Shown: piece by piece, positions 8,054 through 17,926 of the stretch | Layout: each line of letters begins with the position of its first letter | Numbering within the stretch: the first letter of the stretch is position 1 | DNA from: Paenibacillus sp. Soil750 | GTDB taxonomy: Bacteria; Bacillota; Bacilli; Paenibacillales; NBRC-103111 | DNA length: 64,000 nt | Direction of reading: 5' to 3' | Assembly: GCF_001428045.1 (NCBI RefSeq) | Contig: NZ_LMSD01000007.1 | Coordinates: forward strand, 119,808 to 183,807 | Made by a program: the position numbers and the translations under genes | The notes under the pieces: generated by a model | The model's database searches: none | What the model was told of the DNA's origin: nothing | Seen by the model: the letters and a program-made list of their open reading frames with translations, nothing else

Positions 8054-8086
8054 AAATAAATAAAAACCCTTATATACCAAGGGTTT
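8054..8086 (-). terminator. Intrinsic terminator of the tRNA pair
   Basis: AAACCCTT / AAGGGTTT with a seven-base loop, followed on the minus strand by TTTTTATTTATTTT. It lies nine bases past the 3' end of the second tRNA. Confidence 0.85.
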
Positions 8087-8094
8087 CCGTACTA

Positions 8095-8168
8095 TGGGCC
8101 CAGAGGGACTCGAACCCCCGACCAATCGGTTATGAGCCGACCGCTCTAACCAACTGAGCTATAGGCCC
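8095..8168 (-). tRNA. tRNA with CAT anticodon, probably tRNA-Ile2 (lysidine type)
   Basis: A full cloverleaf is visible: acceptor GGGCCTA/TGGGCCC, D arm GCTC/GAGC, anticodon stem GTCGG/CCGAT around loop CTCATAA, T arm with GGTTCGAGTCC. No CCA is encoded. The loop CTCATAA and the D-arm sequence TAGCTCAGTTGGTTAGAGC are closer to the Bacillus Ile2 tRNA, whose CAT is modified to read ATA, than to its elongator Met tRNA. Assignment as elongator tRNA-Met remains possible. It is cotranscribed with the initiator tRNA. Confidence 0.93.
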
Positions 8169-8178
8169 TAATGAAATT

Positions 8179-8255
8179 TGGTTGCGGGGGCAGGATTTGA
8201 ACCTGCGGCCTTCGGGTTATGAGCCCGACGAGCTACCGAGCTGCTCCACCCCGCG
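8179..8255 (-). tRNA. Initiator tRNA-fMet (CAT)
   Basis: The 77-base gene starts CGCGGGG and ends CCCCGCAACCA, leaving the C1-A72 mismatch that marks bacterial initiator tRNAs. The anticodon stem ends in the three G-C pairs typical of initiators (GGG CTCATAA CCC). CCA is encoded, unlike in the neighbouring tRNA. It is first in a two-tRNA unit. Confidence 0.97.
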
Positions 8256-8286
8256 TCATGTATGCCGCTCAACAGCGACAAAAATA

Positions 8287-8316
8287 AATATACACCAACG
8301 GAGATGGCTTAGTCAA
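8287..8316 (-). promoter_or_regulatory. Sigma-A-type promoter of the tRNA pair
   Basis: On the minus strand TTGACT and TATATT are separated by 18 bases, about 30 bases before the initiator tRNA 5' end. Confidence 0.8.
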
Positions 8317-8344
8317 GCGTTAATTTTATGCATAATTAATTCGT

Positions 8345-8509
8345 TTAAGTATTGTATCTGACGCCAAAGCGTCCTTTCTTCGACTTATAAACCTCAACTT
8401 CCTGCGGGCACTCATACCCATAGATCCACCAATCTTCTTCCATACGTTTCGCTAAAACACCTGCTTGAAACTTCGAATCGTATAATTTCGCCCAATATAT
8501 CCAGTTCAT
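8345..8509 (-). CDS. Small protein of 54 residues, unknown function
   Basis: A 55-codon frame runs from an ATG preceded by GGAGGG at a six-base spacing to TAA. The translation begins MNWIYWAKLYDSKFQAGVLA and contains EEDWWIYGYECP; it is rich in Trp, Tyr and Lys, with one Cys and no membrane segment. The strong ribosome binding site and ordered amino acid use argue for a real gene. It lies upstream of the tRNA promoter on the same strand. I do not recognise a family. Confidence 0.72.
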   Translation of the reverse strand: MNWIYWAKLYDSKFQAGVLAKRMEEDWWIYGYECPQEVEVYKSKKGRFGVRYNT

Positions 8510-8735
8510 GCGTATCCCTCCATTGTAGTCAGATCGTTACATTTAGCTTATCCATATAAAGGATCTCTTATTAGCAGTATTGTCCAAAGACGATCTCAAA
8601 TATGGGAAAAGTCGTTCTATTTGACCATATGACAAATAAAATGTGACGGTTTACAAGCATAGCAGGATTTTCCCTGTTTTTGGGGAAGTTAAGTGATGTA
8701 GACAATTTGGCAGTGAGAAAAAGGAGAAAACATCC
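8510..8735. other. Intergenic region between the 54-residue gene and the dipeptidase gene
   Basis: These divergent upstream regions hold the AGGAG site of the dipeptidase gene and AT-rich stretches. TTGACC and TTTACA -35-like hexamers occur near 8620-8655, but neither has a convincing -10 at proper spacing. Confidence 0.5.
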
Positions 8736-10130
8736 ATGATCGAATCAATCAAAAATTACTTACAAACGCATAGGGAAAAACACATAGAGGAACTCATGGC
8801 TTTTTTGCGGATCCCAAGTATAAGTGCAGTTGCCCAGCATCAACCGGATATGCAGAAATGCGCGGAGTGGACGGCTCAATCTTTACAAAAGGCTGGACTT
8901 GAAAACATTGAAATTATGCCTACGAAAGGCCACCCTGTCGTTTATGCCGATTGGTTACATGCCCCCGGCAAACCGACGGTCCTGATTTATGGTCATTATG
9001 ATGTGCAACCCGCTGAGCCATTAGAGTTGTGGGAAACGCCTCCTTTTGACCCCGTAATCCGTGATAATAAGCTGTTCGGTCGCGGAAGTACCGATGACAA
9101 AGGGCAACTGTTGCTTTATGTGAAGGTTGTTGAAGCTTTTCTACAAACGAAGGGTTCACTTCCAGTTAACGTGAAATTCTGCATCGAGGGTGAAGAGGAA
9201 ATTGCTAGTAAGAATCTCCCTGCCTTTGTTGAAGAGCATGCAGCCAAATTGCAAGCTGATTCCATTGTACTTTCCGACACGCAAATGCACGGTCCTGGTA
9301 AACCAGCACTCATGTATGGACTTCGTGGCTTAGCGGGATTCGAAATCACAATCGATGGCGCGAATAGTGATCTGCATTCTGGTCTATTCGGCGGTGCTGT
9401 ACAGAACCCAATTCACGCTATGACTAAGCTGTTAAGCTCTTTTCATGACGAGAATGGCCGAGTAGCTGTACAAGGGTTCTACGACCGTGTTATCGAACTT
9501 TCGGACAAAGAACGTGAAGCTTTCAAGAAAGTGGAGCCGGATGAAAACAAGGTTCGCAAGAATTTGAATGTCACAGAGCTTTATGGGGAGAAAGGATTCT
9601 CCTTTTACGAACAAACGACATCCCGACCTACACTTGAAATCACGTCAGTTAGCGGCGGCTTTCAAGGTGAGGGAATTAAACCAATCATTCCGAATAAGGC
9701 TACTGCCAAAATTGCATGTCGCCTCGTCGCTGCGCAGGTTCCTGAGGAAATCATGGATCTGGTCGAAGCCCATATACATGCACAGTCTCTTCCCGGCGTG
9801 TCAGTTACGTTAGATCGCCAATTACGAGGGAATCCCTTCATTACACCTATTGATGAACCCGTTATGGTAGCGGCAGCAGAAGCATATGAAGAAACATTCA
9901 GTGAATGGCCGGTCTATACGCGCAGCGGAGGATCAATTCCGATTGTCGAAGTGTTAGGTCGCGTCTTAGACGCACCTGTGGTACTTATGGGCTTTGGTCT
10001 GCCAGGGGAGAATCTTCATGCACCGAATGAGCATTTCCATTTGATGAATTGGGACAATGGGACTGAGACGATTAGCCGTTACTGGTTGAAGCTAGCTGCA
10101 TTGGCTGCAACTACAACAGAATCTAACTAA
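8736..10130 (+). CDS. M20 family dipeptidase
   Basis: The 464-residue protein has the M20 metallopeptidase layout: GHYDVQP near residue 90 (metal His and catalytic Asp), GRGSTDDKGQ near 115 (bridging Asp), EGEEEIAS near 150 (catalytic and metal Glu), a lid domain with HSGLFGG, and C-terminal HAPNEHF supplying the last metal His. The sequence is close to cytosolic non-specific dipeptidases that cleave dipeptides with two metal ions. There is no signal peptide. GGAG precedes the ATG. The acetyltransferase gene follows 24 bases downstream, so the two probably form an operon. Confidence 0.93.
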   Translation: MIESIKNYLQTHREKHIEELMAFLRIPSISAVAQHQPDMQKCAEWTAQSLQKAGLENIEIMPTKGHPVVYADWLHAPGKPTVLIYGHYDVQPAEPLELWETPPFDPVIRDNKLFGRGSTDDKGQLLLYVKVVEAFLQTKGSLPVNVKFCIEGEEEIASKNLPAFVEEHAAKLQADSIVLSDTQMHGPGKPALMYGLRGLAGFEITIDGANSDLHSGLFGGAVQNPIHAMTKLLSSFHDENGRVAVQGFYDRVIELSDKEREAFKKVEPDENKVRKNLNVTELYGEKGFSFYEQTTSRPTLEITSVSGGFQGEGIKPIIPNKATAKIACRLVAAQVPEEIMDLVEAHIHAQSLPGVSVTLDRQLRGNPFITPIDEPVMVAAAEAYEETFSEWPVYTRSGGSIPIVEVLGRVLDAPVVLMGFGLPGENLHAPNEHFHLMNWDNGTETISRYWLKLAALAATTTESN

Positions 10131-10154
10131 GGTAGAGTAAAAGGAGTAACTTCT

Positions 10155-10658
10155 ATGGGGAATTCATTACACATGCGTGATGCACAATTGGAAGATTTAC
10201 CAGAAATCGTACGTATCTACAATTCCACGATTGCTGGACGTATGGTTACTGCCGACACAGAACCCGTTACAACAGCTTCAAGGGAGCGTTGGTTTCACGA
10301 ACACTCTGCTGATTTCCGTCCACTTTGGGTGCTTGAAAATGAAAACGGCATTTGTGGCTGGCTGAGTTTTCAGTCCTTCTACGGACGACCCGCCTATAAC
10401 GCAACAGCGGAAGTCAGTATTTACGTAGATGAAACGTATCGTGGCCAAGGGATCGGTCGATATTTGATGGAACAAGCCCTTGAAGCTAGTCCCAAGCTAG
10501 GGATCAAGTCTTTGTTAGGTTTTATATTCGGGCACAATGAGCCGAGCCTGCGGCTTTTCCGCAAATTCGGATTCACGAATTGGGCGCATTTGCCTGGTGT
10601 CGCTGAGTTAGATGGTGTTGAGCGGGATCTGATCATTTTGGGCAAACGTGTTGGTTAG
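10155..10658 (+). CDS. GNAT acetyltransferase, phosphinothricin-acetyltransferase-like
   Basis: 167 residues with the GNAT fold. It begins with an N-terminal [20 protein letters not shown], has [21 protein letters not shown] carrying the acetyl-CoA pyrophosphate-binding loop (RGQGIG), and ends with [13 protein letters not shown]. This pattern matches the PAT/YncA/Bar branch, which N-acetylates small amino-containing molecules such as phosphinothricin or methionine sulfoximine. The natural substrate cannot be read from the sequence. GGAG lies at a normal distance from the ATG. It ends before a bidirectional terminator. Confidence 0.88.
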   Translation: MGNSLHMRDAQLEDLPEIVRIYNSTIAGRMVTADTEPVTTASRERWFHEHSADFRPLWVLENENGICGWLSFQSFYGRPAYNATAEVSIYVDETYRGQGIGRYLMEQALEASPKLGIKSLLGFIFGHNEPSLRLFRKFGFTNWAHLPGVAELDGVERDLIILGKRVG

Positions 10659-10676
10659 TCGACACTCGTAAAATAA

Positions 10677-10737
10677 AAAGCGCTACGCCTCCCTACTCGC
10701 GAAATTAAGTTCGCGATGCAGTGAGTTGTAGCGCTTT
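10677..10737. terminator. Bidirectional terminator between convergent genes
   Basis: AAAGCGCTAC pairs with GTAGCGCTTT, with an inner CGCGAA/TTCGCG hairpin. T-rich flanks occur on both strands, fitting the convergent acetyltransferase and RidA genes. Confidence 0.85.
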
Positions 10738-10808
10738 ATTCATGATCGGTTGGGTAAACCTGAACCAATTGTGGTCCTTCTTCCATTTACTCTACGTCAC
10801 ACCATTCT

Positions 10809-11201
10809 CTACTCGCCCTTCGCCACAATCGCTTCTACCTCTATCTCAATCAGCAATCGGGGGTCAATCAGCGCTTTCACTTCGACCATCGTCGCAACGG
10901 GCTGCACATCACGGAAATACTCGCCATGCGCCTTGCCGTACTCTTCCCATAACGTTATATCCGTCACGAACATCCGCGTTCGCACCACATCAGATAGCTG
11001 TGCTCCGAGCTCTTGCAGCGCCTGTTCAATCGTTTGAAGGATGAATCGAGCTTGCTCGTAAGCGTTGCCTACGCCAACAACCTCGCCATCCTTCATCGCT
11101 GTCGTCCCAGCCACCTCGATTCTGTCACCTATGCGAATAGCTCGACAATAGCCGACCACGGGCTCCCATGGTGAGCCCGTAAATACTCTCGTTCGATTCA
11201 T
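10809..11201 (-). CDS. RidA family enamine/imine deaminase
   Basis: The 130-residue protein carries the YjgF/YER057c/UK114 pattern: GSPWEPVVGYCRA at the N-terminus, EQARFILQTIEQALQELGA, VVRTRMFVTDI with the conserved Arg, and a C-terminal IEIEVEAIVA. Such proteins form trimers and hydrolyse reactive enamines or imines from PLP chemistry in the cytoplasm. The gene follows the DapA-type gene by 22 bases on the same strand, so they probably share a transcript. Confidence 0.92.
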   Translation of the reverse strand: MNRTRVFTGSPWEPVVGYCRAIRIGDRIEVAGTTAMKDGEVVGVGNAYEQARFILQTIEQALQELGAQLSDVVRTRMFVTDITLWEEYGKAHGEYFRDVQPVATMVEVKALIDPRLLIEIEVEAIVAKGE

Positions 11202-11223
11202 TACTCCATCGCTCCTTACTTTT

Positions 11224-12108
11224 TTACAGATAAGTTGCTAGTCTCGCTTGCAATCCCTCTGTCACCGGTAATAGTGGCAATCGTAACGCGCCTGAACCGA
11301 TGACGCCTTGTTGGTGAAGCAGCCATTTGATCGGAGCGGGATTTGGCTCTTGGAATAGAAGACGAATAAGCGGAAGCAACTCCTCGAACTCTCGTTGACT
11401 GTCCTCCTGTGCCCCGTTTACGAAGCTGCGGATAAAAGAAACAAACCTCTCCGTCTCCACATTCGCAGAAGCACTCATAACCCCTTTAGCGCCAGACTGC
11501 AGAGCTGCATACAGCAAAGTGTCCTCGCCACACAAAACTGGTTTAGATCCTAGTCTAGTCAATTCTGTGACCAACCCAATGTTAGGCGTACTGTCCTTCA
11601 TCCCGATAACCCCATCAATATCAAGAATGGCTCGAACCGTATCCAACTCAAGCGTTACCCCTGTACGATGCGGCACATCATACAAGATCACCGGTACACC
11701 AACCCCCGCCACCTGGCGAAAATGTTCAATGATCCCTTGCTGACTTGGCTTGTTATAATAGGGTACTACAACTAATGCAGCTTCTGCACCAAGTTTGCCT
11801 GCTTCTGCTGTTTTGCGAACGGTTGAACGCGTATCGTTCGTACCTGTTCCAACGATTAAAGGCACATCAACGTGAGCAGCGTCGCGAGCTGCTTGAGCTG
11901 TAGCAAACAACACGCCAAGCTCGTCTTTCGTGATCGTTGGTGATTCTCCCGTTGTCCCATTGACAACCAATCCATCTATTTCATCTTGAAATAAGTTATA
12001 AGCCTGATTATAAAAGGATGCAGCATCCACTTCAAACTCATCATCAAAAGGTGTGACAATGGGTACGTATAACCCCTGTAGGTCTTGTTCTTTTAGCAAA
12101 ATAACCAT
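11224..12108 (-). CDS. dapA: 4-hydroxy-tetrahydrodipicolinate synthase family protein
   Basis: 294 residues with class I aldolase motifs of the DapA/NanA family: VNGTTGESPT near residue 45, YYNKPSQQG with the catalytic Tyr near 138, YDVPHRTG, and the Schiff-base Lys in VIGMKDSTPN near 165. The GTTGES motif favours the DapA reaction (pyruvate plus aspartate semialdehyde) over sialic acid lyase. It is not next to dapG or dapB as usual but grouped with ridA and a divergent LysR gene, so it could be a paralogue with another keto-acid substrate. The first codons, before LQGLYVPIVTPF, are a short extension. Confidence 0.85.
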   Translation of the reverse strand: MVILLKEQDLQGLYVPIVTPFDDEFEVDAASFYNQAYNLFQDEIDGLVVNGTTGESPTITKDELGVLFATAQAARDAAHVDVPLIVGTGTNDTRSTVRKTAEAGKLGAEAALVVVPYYNKPSQQGIIEHFRQVAGVGVPVILYDVPHRTGVTLELDTVRAILDIDGVIGMKDSTPNIGLVTELTRLGSKPVLCGEDTLLYAALQSGAKGVMSASANVETERFVSFIRSFVNGAQEDSQREFEELLPLIRLLFQEPNPAPIKWLLHQQGVIGSGALRLPLLPVTEGLQARLATYL

Positions 12109-12167
12109 CTCCCTGCCTCATTTGTTTGTACATTTACTTTAGCATGGAACTCTTCATCACAGTTAGC

Positions 12168-12173
12168 TATAAT
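12168..12173 (+). promoter_or_regulatory. -10 element for the LysR gene
   Basis: A perfect TATAAT lies between the divergent dapA-like and LysR genes. No good -35 is visible at 17 bases. If used, transcription would begin after the upstream ATG at 12176, which supports the later start at 12221. Confidence 0.4.
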
Positions 12174-12220
12174 AAATGATAGAACTCATCAAAAATATTG
12201 ATAATGAAGCGAGGCTATAT

Positions 12221-13102
12221 ATGGATCTGACGTATTTCCGCACCTTTCGGGAAGTTGCCCGTAGGAAAAGCTTCACGCGTGCTGCAGAGGAATTAGGCTA
12301 TGCCCAATCAAGCATTACGATGCAAATTCAAAAGTTGGAACGTGAATATGGTGTCCCTTTATTTGAAAGGTACGGCCGACAGCTACGCCTGACGCCACCT
12401 GGAGAAAGCTTACTTGTGATAACGCAACAATTGTTGGAACTCTATGATCAATCGAAGGAAATGATAGCCAATCAAGTTAGCGGAACGTTGACCATCGGGA
12501 CCATCAACTCATTAGCAGCCTATTATCTGCCACCTTTTTTACACAAGCTCAAACAGCTGTATCCTGGGTTAAATATTCAGCTTTTTCCGGATAGTGAAGC
12601 TTCTATCCTCACCAAGGTCAAAGAAGGGGATTATGATATTGGGCTTCTATTAGATCAATATCCGGCAGATCCCTCTCTCACTTGTACAAGTGTCCGTGAA
12701 GAACAACTCGTCTTCGTTGCACCCTTAGATCATCCTTTAACTAAACAATCGGATATTCAACTTGCTGACCTGGGTAACACGGAATTTATCGTCACCGAAG
12801 AAGGCTGTATCTACCGTGGGAAGTTTGAAAGATTACTTAAAGACAATGCCGTCGCCTTACAAATCGGTTTCGAGTTAGGCAATGTTGAAGCCATCAAACA
12901 GTGTGTCATGAGCGGCTTAGGCATCGCTTTGTTACCTCGGATCACAGTATCAAATGAGCTGGCCGTCGGAAAGCTTGCACAGCTTCCTTTTACGCATAAC
13001 CAACTTTCCATGGACTTACAGCTAGTGCTTCATCCGAAAAAATGGTTGTCACAACCCTTACAAGCGTTCATTCAATTGTTGACGAAACAATCCACGGAAT
13101 GA
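12221..13102 (+). CDS. LysR-type transcriptional regulator
   Basis: About 293 residues. The N-terminal helix-turn-helix is typical (DLTYFRTFREVARRKSFTRA, then QSSITMQIQKLEREYGVPLFE), followed by a periplasmic-binding-protein-like effector domain (GTLTIGTINSLAAYYLP, then VREEQLVFVAPLDHPL). The frame is open from 12176, but I chose the ATG at 12221, which has GAGG about seven bases upstream and matches the family N-terminus. It is divergent from the dapA-ridA pair, the usual arrangement for a LysR regulator and its target. Confidence 0.9.
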   Translation: MDLTYFRTFREVARRKSFTRAAEELGYAQSSITMQIQKLEREYGVPLFERYGRQLRLTPPGESLLVITQQLLELYDQSKEMIANQVSGTLTIGTINSLAAYYLPPFLHKLKQLYPGLNIQLFPDSEASILTKVKEGDYDIGLLLDQYPADPSLTCTSVREEQLVFVAPLDHPLTKQSDIQLADLGNTEFIVTEEGCIYRGKFERLLKDNAVALQIGFELGNVEAIKQCVMSGLGIALLPRITVSNELAVGKLAQLPFTHNQLSMDLQLVLHPKKWLSQPLQAFIQLLTKQSTE

Positions 13103-13142
13103 AAAAAGAAGCTCACCTTTGCGAAAAGGTAGAGCTTCTTCT
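13103..13142. terminator. Terminator between the LysR gene and the pyr operon
   Basis: AGAAGCTCACCTTT pairs with AAAGGTAGAGCTTCT (one bulge) with loop GCGA. The minus strand has TTTTTT after the stem, so it ends the pyrimidine operon about 150 bases past pyrE; it also lies directly after the LysR stop. Confidence 0.85.
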
Positions 13143-13220
13143 AATTGTAAGTCAATTTCAAGATTTGCACCCTAGTGCGGCGCCGATTGTACGGTAACCT
13201 GCCCAGATTCGCAAAATCTT

Positions 13221-13240
13221 GTGGTCTGTTACAAGACCAC
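13221..13240. other. Hairpin in the pyrE 3' region
   Basis: GTGGTCT-6-AGACCAC is a perfect seven-base inverted repeat between pyrE and the operon terminator. There is no T-tract. It could protect the mRNA 3' end; nothing else is seen in 13143-13294. Confidence 0.45.
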
Positions 13241-13294
13241 TTTAGTATAGAGGAATTCTACACCGTTCGTCAAATCTCGTCACAGAAGCAACAA

Positions 13295-13936
13295 TTATAC
13301 CCCGTAAGCGGATGGATTAACTCTCCAAGAACGCAAGAGCTCCATATCATCTGGCTGGATCTTCCCTTTTTCCAAAGCTACCTCAAGTAAGGTTGAGTAG
13401 TTAGAAAGTGTGTGAAGTGGCATTTCTGCCGCCGCGAATGCGTCTGTTGCTTTATCCAGCTGATAAGAGAAAATGGCTAGTACACCAAGTGCTTCAGCTC
13501 CCGCATCTTTCACTGCAACAGCTGCTTTCAGCGAGCTTCCTCCTGTGGAAATCAAGTCTTCAATAACGATGACTTTTTGTCCTGGTTTCACGGAACCTTC
13601 AATCAAGTTCTCTTTACCATGACCTTTCGCTTTATCGCGAATGTAGATCATCGGAAGACCTAGCTTCTGAGCTACCCAAGCTGCATGAGGGATTCCAGCT
13701 GTTGCTGTTCCTGCCACAACCTCAGCTTCAGGGAATTTTTCCTTGATCAGGGCAACGAAGCCATCGGCAATCGCATCACGGATCGCAGGGTGAGACATGG
13801 TCAAACGATTATCACAATAAATCGGAGACTTCAGCCCCGATGTCCATGTAAAAGGTTGCTGTGGACGAAGAGCCACGGCTTCAATATCTAATAACGACGC
13901 TGCAATATGCTGTGCGATTGTTTCGAGCTTACTCAT
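13295..13936 (-). CDS. pyrE: Orotate phosphoribosyltransferase
   Basis: 213 residues. The PRPP-binding motif VIVIEDLISTGGSS lies near residues 120-135. The active-site loop has RDKAKGHGKEN, and the N-terminal part contains FTWTSGLKSPIYCDNR. It converts orotate and PRPP to orotidine 5'-phosphate in the cytoplasm. It is the last gene of the pyr operon, 36 bases after pyrF, with AGGA before the ATG. Confidence 0.97.
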   Translation of the reverse strand: MSKLETIAQHIAASLLDIEAVALRPQQPFTWTSGLKSPIYCDNRLTMSHPAIRDAIADGFVALIKEKFPEAEVVAGTATAGIPHAAWVAQKLGLPMIYIRDKAKGHGKENLIEGSVKPGQKVIVIEDLISTGGSSLKAAVAVKDAGAEALGVLAIFSYQLDKATDAFAAAEMPLHTLSNYSTLLEVALEKGKIQPDDMELLRSWRVNPSAYGV

Positions 13937-13972
13937 ACGCTCACCGTTCCTTTCAATGTTAAAATAAAGTGC

Positions 13973-14701
13973 CTAGACGATTGAATCGATAATCGCTTCA
14001 ATCGCTGCTCTTGGGTCCGCTGCGCCTGTGATCGGACGCCCGATCACGACGTAGTCCGTCCCCTGCGCGAACGCCTCAGCCGGCGTCATAATCCGCGACT
14101 GGTCGCCGATGTCGGCCCCCGCCGGGCGGATGCCTGGCGTCACGGTGACGAAGCCGTCACCGCACGCCGCCTTAATCGCTGTCACCTCAAGCGGTGACGC
14201 GACGACCCCGTTAAGCCCCGCGGCATGCGCCAAGCGGGCATACCGAATGACGGCCTGCTCGGTTGTACCGGCAAGGCCGATCTCGTCATTCAGCACCTGC
14301 TGCGAGGTGCTGGTCAATTGCGTCACGCCGATGACAATCGGACGTGCAGCTCCTAAAGCTAGCCCCTTGTCGACACCCTCCAAGGCGGCTTCCATCATGT
14401 ACTTGCCTCCGGCCGCATGTACATTGAACACATCAACCCCTAGGCGCGTCACGCTTTCCGCGCCGCCCTTGACCGTGTTCGGAATGTCATGCATCTTCAC
14501 GTCGAGGAACACCTTATAGCCGCGATCCTTCAGACTCGCGACAAAGGTAGGACCTGCAGCATAAAACAGCTGCATTCCTACCTTTACATAACACGGAATG
14601 CCTTCGAGCTGCTTAAGCAGCCCTTCAGCACTTTCCGCATTCGCGTAGTCCAAGGCGACCATGATGCGTCCGGTAACATCGTTGCGAGTTAACGTACTCA
14701 T
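13973..14701 (-). CDS. pyrF: Orotidine 5'-phosphate decarboxylase
   Basis: About 242 residues. The catalytic charged network is present in FLDVKMHDIPNTV (Asp-x-Lys-x-x-Asp) near residue 60, with VTPGIRP and VVIGRPITGA in the phosphate-binding loops. It decarboxylates OMP to UMP. I chose the ATG at 14701, which has AGGATGG eight to nine bases upstream; an in-frame ATG four codons earlier overlaps that ribosome binding site. Much of the gene is visibly richer in G and C than its neighbours. Confidence 0.95.
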   Translation of the reverse strand: MSTLTRNDVTGRIMVALDYANAESAEGLLKQLEGIPCYVKVGMQLFYAAGPTFVASLKDRGYKVFLDVKMHDIPNTVKGGAESVTRLGVDVFNVHAAGGKYMMEAALEGVDKGLALGAARPIVIGVTQLTSTSQQVLNDEIGLAGTTEQAVIRYARLAHAAGLNGVVASPLEVTAIKAACGDGFVTVTPGIRPAGADIGDQSRIMTPAEAFAQGTDYVVIGRPITGAADPRAAIEAIIDSIV

Positions 14702-14716
14702 GTTTGGCACCATCCT

Positions 14717-17700
14717 TTAGACATGTATTGGCATTGCACGTGAGGAGAAGTTGATAGCTTCAAGCATATTCACTAGCGCTCTTACAGTATCGAGCGATGT
14801 CATACATACAACACCGTTCTCTACTGCTTCACGACGAATACGGAAGCCGTCACGCTCAGGCGTTTTGCCCTTAGTCAATGTGTTCACGACGAACTGCGCA
14901 TCACCACTGCGGATGAGATCAAGAATGTTTGGTGAACCTTCACTAAGCTTGTTGACGGTTGTAACCGGAAGTCCTGCTTGAGTAATCGCTTCGGCAGTTC
15001 CACCTGTTGCAATGATTTTGTAACCTAGGCGATAGAAGCCTTTCAAGATTTCAATCGCTTCTTCTTTATCTTTATCAGCTACGGTTACCACGACGGAACC
15101 TGCAGCAGGGATCTTCATACCAGCACCGATGAGACCTTTGTACAGGGCTTTTGCAAAATTCACATCACGACCCATAACCTCACCCGTGGACTTCATTTCA
15201 GGTCCGAGTGTTGTATCTACACGGCGAAGCTTCGCGAAGGAGAACACTGGTACTTTGACAGATACGTATTTATCTTCTGGCCATAGACCACTTTGATAAC
15301 CCATATCTGCTAGTGATTGACCCATGATTACGCGTGTTGCCACGTTCGCCATCGGAATGTTCGTCACTTTACTTAAGAAAGGCACAGTTCTGGAAGAACG
15401 CGGGTTAACCTCGATCACATACACTTGATCGTTATGAATAACGAACTGGATGTTCACTAGACCAACAACGTTAAGCTCCAAACCGATTTTCGTCGTAATC
15501 TCGATGATTTGCTGCTTGATCTCATCGGAGATGGATTGTGGCGGATAGACCGCAATGGAGTCACCAGAGTGAACCCCTGCGCGTTCCACGTGTTCCATGA
15601 TCCCTGGGATCAGAACTGTTTCTCTATCGCAGATTGCGTCAACCTCTACCTCTTTACCAAGCATGTATCGATCGATTAGAACCGGATGCTCAGGGTTGAT
15701 TTTCACCGCATATTCCATGTAGCTCAGAAGCTCTTCATCGGAGTAGACGATTTCCATTGCGCGTCCACCAAGTACGTAGGAAGGACGAACGATAACCGGA
15801 TATCCGAATTTCGCAGCTGTACCAACCGCTTGATCGACTGAAGTTACTGTGCCGCCTGGAGGTTGAGCTACTGAAATTTTGCTAAGCAAAGCTTCGAATT
15901 TCTTACGATCTTCTGCTGTATCGATACTTTCTAGGTCAGAACCTAGGATACGTACACCAGCTTTGTGTAATGGTGCTGCCAAGTTGATTGCCGTTTGTCC
16001 ACCGAATTGAACGATAACACCGATTGGTTGCTCACGCTCAATTACGTTCATAACATCTTCGAAGAACAATGGTTCGAAGTACAAACGATCCGATGTGTTA
16101 AAATCTGTTGAAACTGTTTCTGGGTTGTTGTTGATAATAACCGCTTCGTAACCAGCCGCTTGAATCGCCCATACCGCATGAACGGTGGAGTAATCGAACT
16201 CAATCCCTTGACCGATACGAATTGGACCCGATCCTAGAACAACAACTTTTTCTTTGGTCGTTTCTGTTACTTCATCTTCTTGCTCATAGGTGGAGTAGTA
16301 GTATGGCGTTGAAGCTTCAAACTCAGCCGCACAGGTATCTACCATTTTGTATACGGGCTTGATGTTATTTTGCAAACGGAAAGTTCTTACATCCGCTTCT
16401 TTCGTGAAAGTTGAGCAACCTGCCAATGTACGAATTTCCGCTACAGCACGGTCTGTGAAGCCTTTACGCTTAATTTCAAAAATAAGCTCAGCTGTCAAAT
16501 CCTTCGCTGCAATTTCCTTTTCATACGCGATAAGTGCACTTAATTTGTTCAAGAACCACCAGTCAATTTTCGTCAAATTTTGCAGTGTTTCCACGGTATA
16601 CCCTCTGCGGAACGCTTCTGCTAGTAAGAAGATACGCTCGTCGTCTGGTTTTACCAAACGCAGTTCTAATGTTTCTTTATCTAGTAAATCCGTTTCTTTC
16701 AAGAACAAGCGGTGAACACCGATTTCTAGGGAACGAATCGCCTTTTGAATGGACTCTTCGAACGTACGGCCAATCGCCATAACTTCGCCAGTCGCTTTCA
16801 TTTGTGTGCCTAGCTTACGGTTAGCAGCTGTAAATTTATCGAACGGCCAACGTGGAATCTTGGATACGATGTAATCAAGTGCTGGCTCGAAGCAAGCATA
16901 GGTTTGTCCTGTAACTGGGTTAACGAGTTCATCAAGCGTGTATCCAATCGCAATTTTCGCTGCCATTTTCGCAATTGGATAGCCAGTTGCTTTGGAAGCA
17001 AGCGCCGAAGAGCGACTTACACGCGGGTTAACTTCGATAACATAATATTGGAAGCTATGTGGATCTAGTGCATATTGAACGTTACATCCGCCTTCGATGT
17101 TTAGAGCACGAATGATTTTCAAGGAAGCGGAACGAAGCATTTGGTACTCACGGTCCGACAATGTTTGGCTTGGTGCTACTACGATACTGTCGCCTGTATG
17201 TACACCAACTGGATCAAAGTTCTCCATGTTACACACAACTATACAGTTGTCGTTCGCATCACGCATTACTTCATACTCGACTTCTTTCATACCCGCGATA
17301 CTGCGCTCTACGAGACACTGACCGATTGGGCTGTAACGAATACCGGAAGCAACGATTTCCACTAGTTCTTCCATCGTGTTACAAATACCGCCGCCTGTTC
17401 CACCTAGTGTGTACGCAGGACGAATGATGATTGGAAAGCCGATTTCATTAGCAAAATCAACTGCTTGCGCTACTGTCGTTACGATAACGCTATCTGGTAC
17501 TGGCTGTTCTAGTTCTCTCATCAAGTCTCTGAAAAGGTCACGATCTTCTGCTTTTTCAATCGCCGTAAGTTGTGTTCCTAGAAGCTTAACGTTCTCGCTC
17601 TCTAGAACGCCTGCACGAGCAAGTTCAACCGCCATGTTCAGACCCGTTTGTCCGCCAAGTGTTGGCAGCAAACCGTCTGGACGTTCTTGACGAATGATTT

Positions 17701-17926
17701 GTGTCACGAACTCAAGTGTAATTGGCTCGATGTATACTTTGTCAGCCATGTTCGTATCCGTCATGATCGTAGCTGGGTTGCTGTTGATCAGGATAACTTC
17801 CATGCCTTCTTCTTTCAATGCTTGGCAAGCTTGCGTACCAGCGTAGTCGAACTCCGCCGCTTGACCAATAACGATCGGTCCGGAACCGATAACGAGAATC
17901 TTTTTGAGTGTATTATTTTTTGGCAT
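14717..17926 (-). CDS. carB: Carbamoyl-phosphate synthase large subunit
   Basis: 1069 residues, full length. Two homologous ATP-grasp halves are seen ([20 protein letters not shown] at the start; [20 protein letters not shown] near residue 555), an oligomerisation region between them, and a C-terminal MGS-like allosteric domain ending near [10 protein letters not shown]. It makes carbamoyl phosphate from bicarbonate, ATP and ammonia delivered by CarA. AGGAGG before its ATG lies within the end of carA, and the genes overlap by 14 bases. It sits in the pyrimidine operon, so it should respond to UMP and PyrR. Confidence 0.98.
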   Translation of the reverse strand: MPKNNTLKKILVIGSGPIVIGQAAEFDYAGTQACQALKEEGMEVILINSNPATIMTDTNMADKVYIEPITLEFVTQIIRQERPDGLLPTLGGQTGLNMAVELARAGVLESENVKLLGTQLTAIEKAEDRDLFRDLMRELEQPVPDSVIVTTVAQAVDFANEIGFPIIIRPAYTLGGTGGGICNTMEELVEIVASGIRYSPIGQCLVERSIAGMKEVEYEVMRDANDNCIVVCNMENFDPVGVHTGDSIVVAPSQTLSDREYQMLRSASLKIIRALNIEGGCNVQYALDPHSFQYYVIEVNPRVSRSSALASKATGYPIAKMAAKIAIGYTLDELVNPVTGQTYACFEPALDYIVSKIPRWPFDKFTAANRKLGTQMKATGEVMAIGRTFEESIQKAIRSLEIGVHRLFLKETDLLDKETLELRLVKPDDERIFLLAEAFRRGYTVETLQNLTKIDWWFLNKLSALIAYEKEIAAKDLTAELIFEIKRKGFTDRAVAEIRTLAGCSTFTKEADVRTFRLQNNIKPVYKMVDTCAAEFEASTPYYYSTYEQEDEVTETTKEKVVVLGSGPIRIGQGIEFDYSTVHAVWAIQAAGYEAVIINNNPETVSTDFNTSDRLYFEPLFFEDVMNVIEREQPIGVIVQFGGQTAINLAAPLHKAGVRILGSDLESIDTAEDRKKFEALLSKISVAQPPGGTVTSVDQAVGTAAKFGYPVIVRPSYVLGGRAMEIVYSDEELLSYMEYAVKINPEHPVLIDRYMLGKEVEVDAICDRETVLIPGIMEHVERAGVHSGDSIAVYPPQSISDEIKQQIIEITTKIGLELNVVGLVNIQFVIHNDQVYVIEVNPRSSRTVPFLSKVTNIPMANVATRVIMGQSLADMGYQSGLWPEDKYVSVKVPVFSFAKLRRVDTTLGPEMKSTGEVMGRDVNFAKALYKGLIGAGMKIPAAGSVVVTVADKDKEEAIEILKGFYRLGYKIIATGGTAEAITQAGLPVTTVNKLSEGSPNILDLIRSGDAQFVVNTLTKGKTPERDGFRIRREAVENGVVCMTSLDTVRALVNMLEAINFSSRAMPIHV

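Noticed and set aside
13175..13390. 71-codon plus-strand frame between the LysR gene and pyrE
   Set aside because: Its second half is antisense to pyrE and no ribosome binding site is visible.
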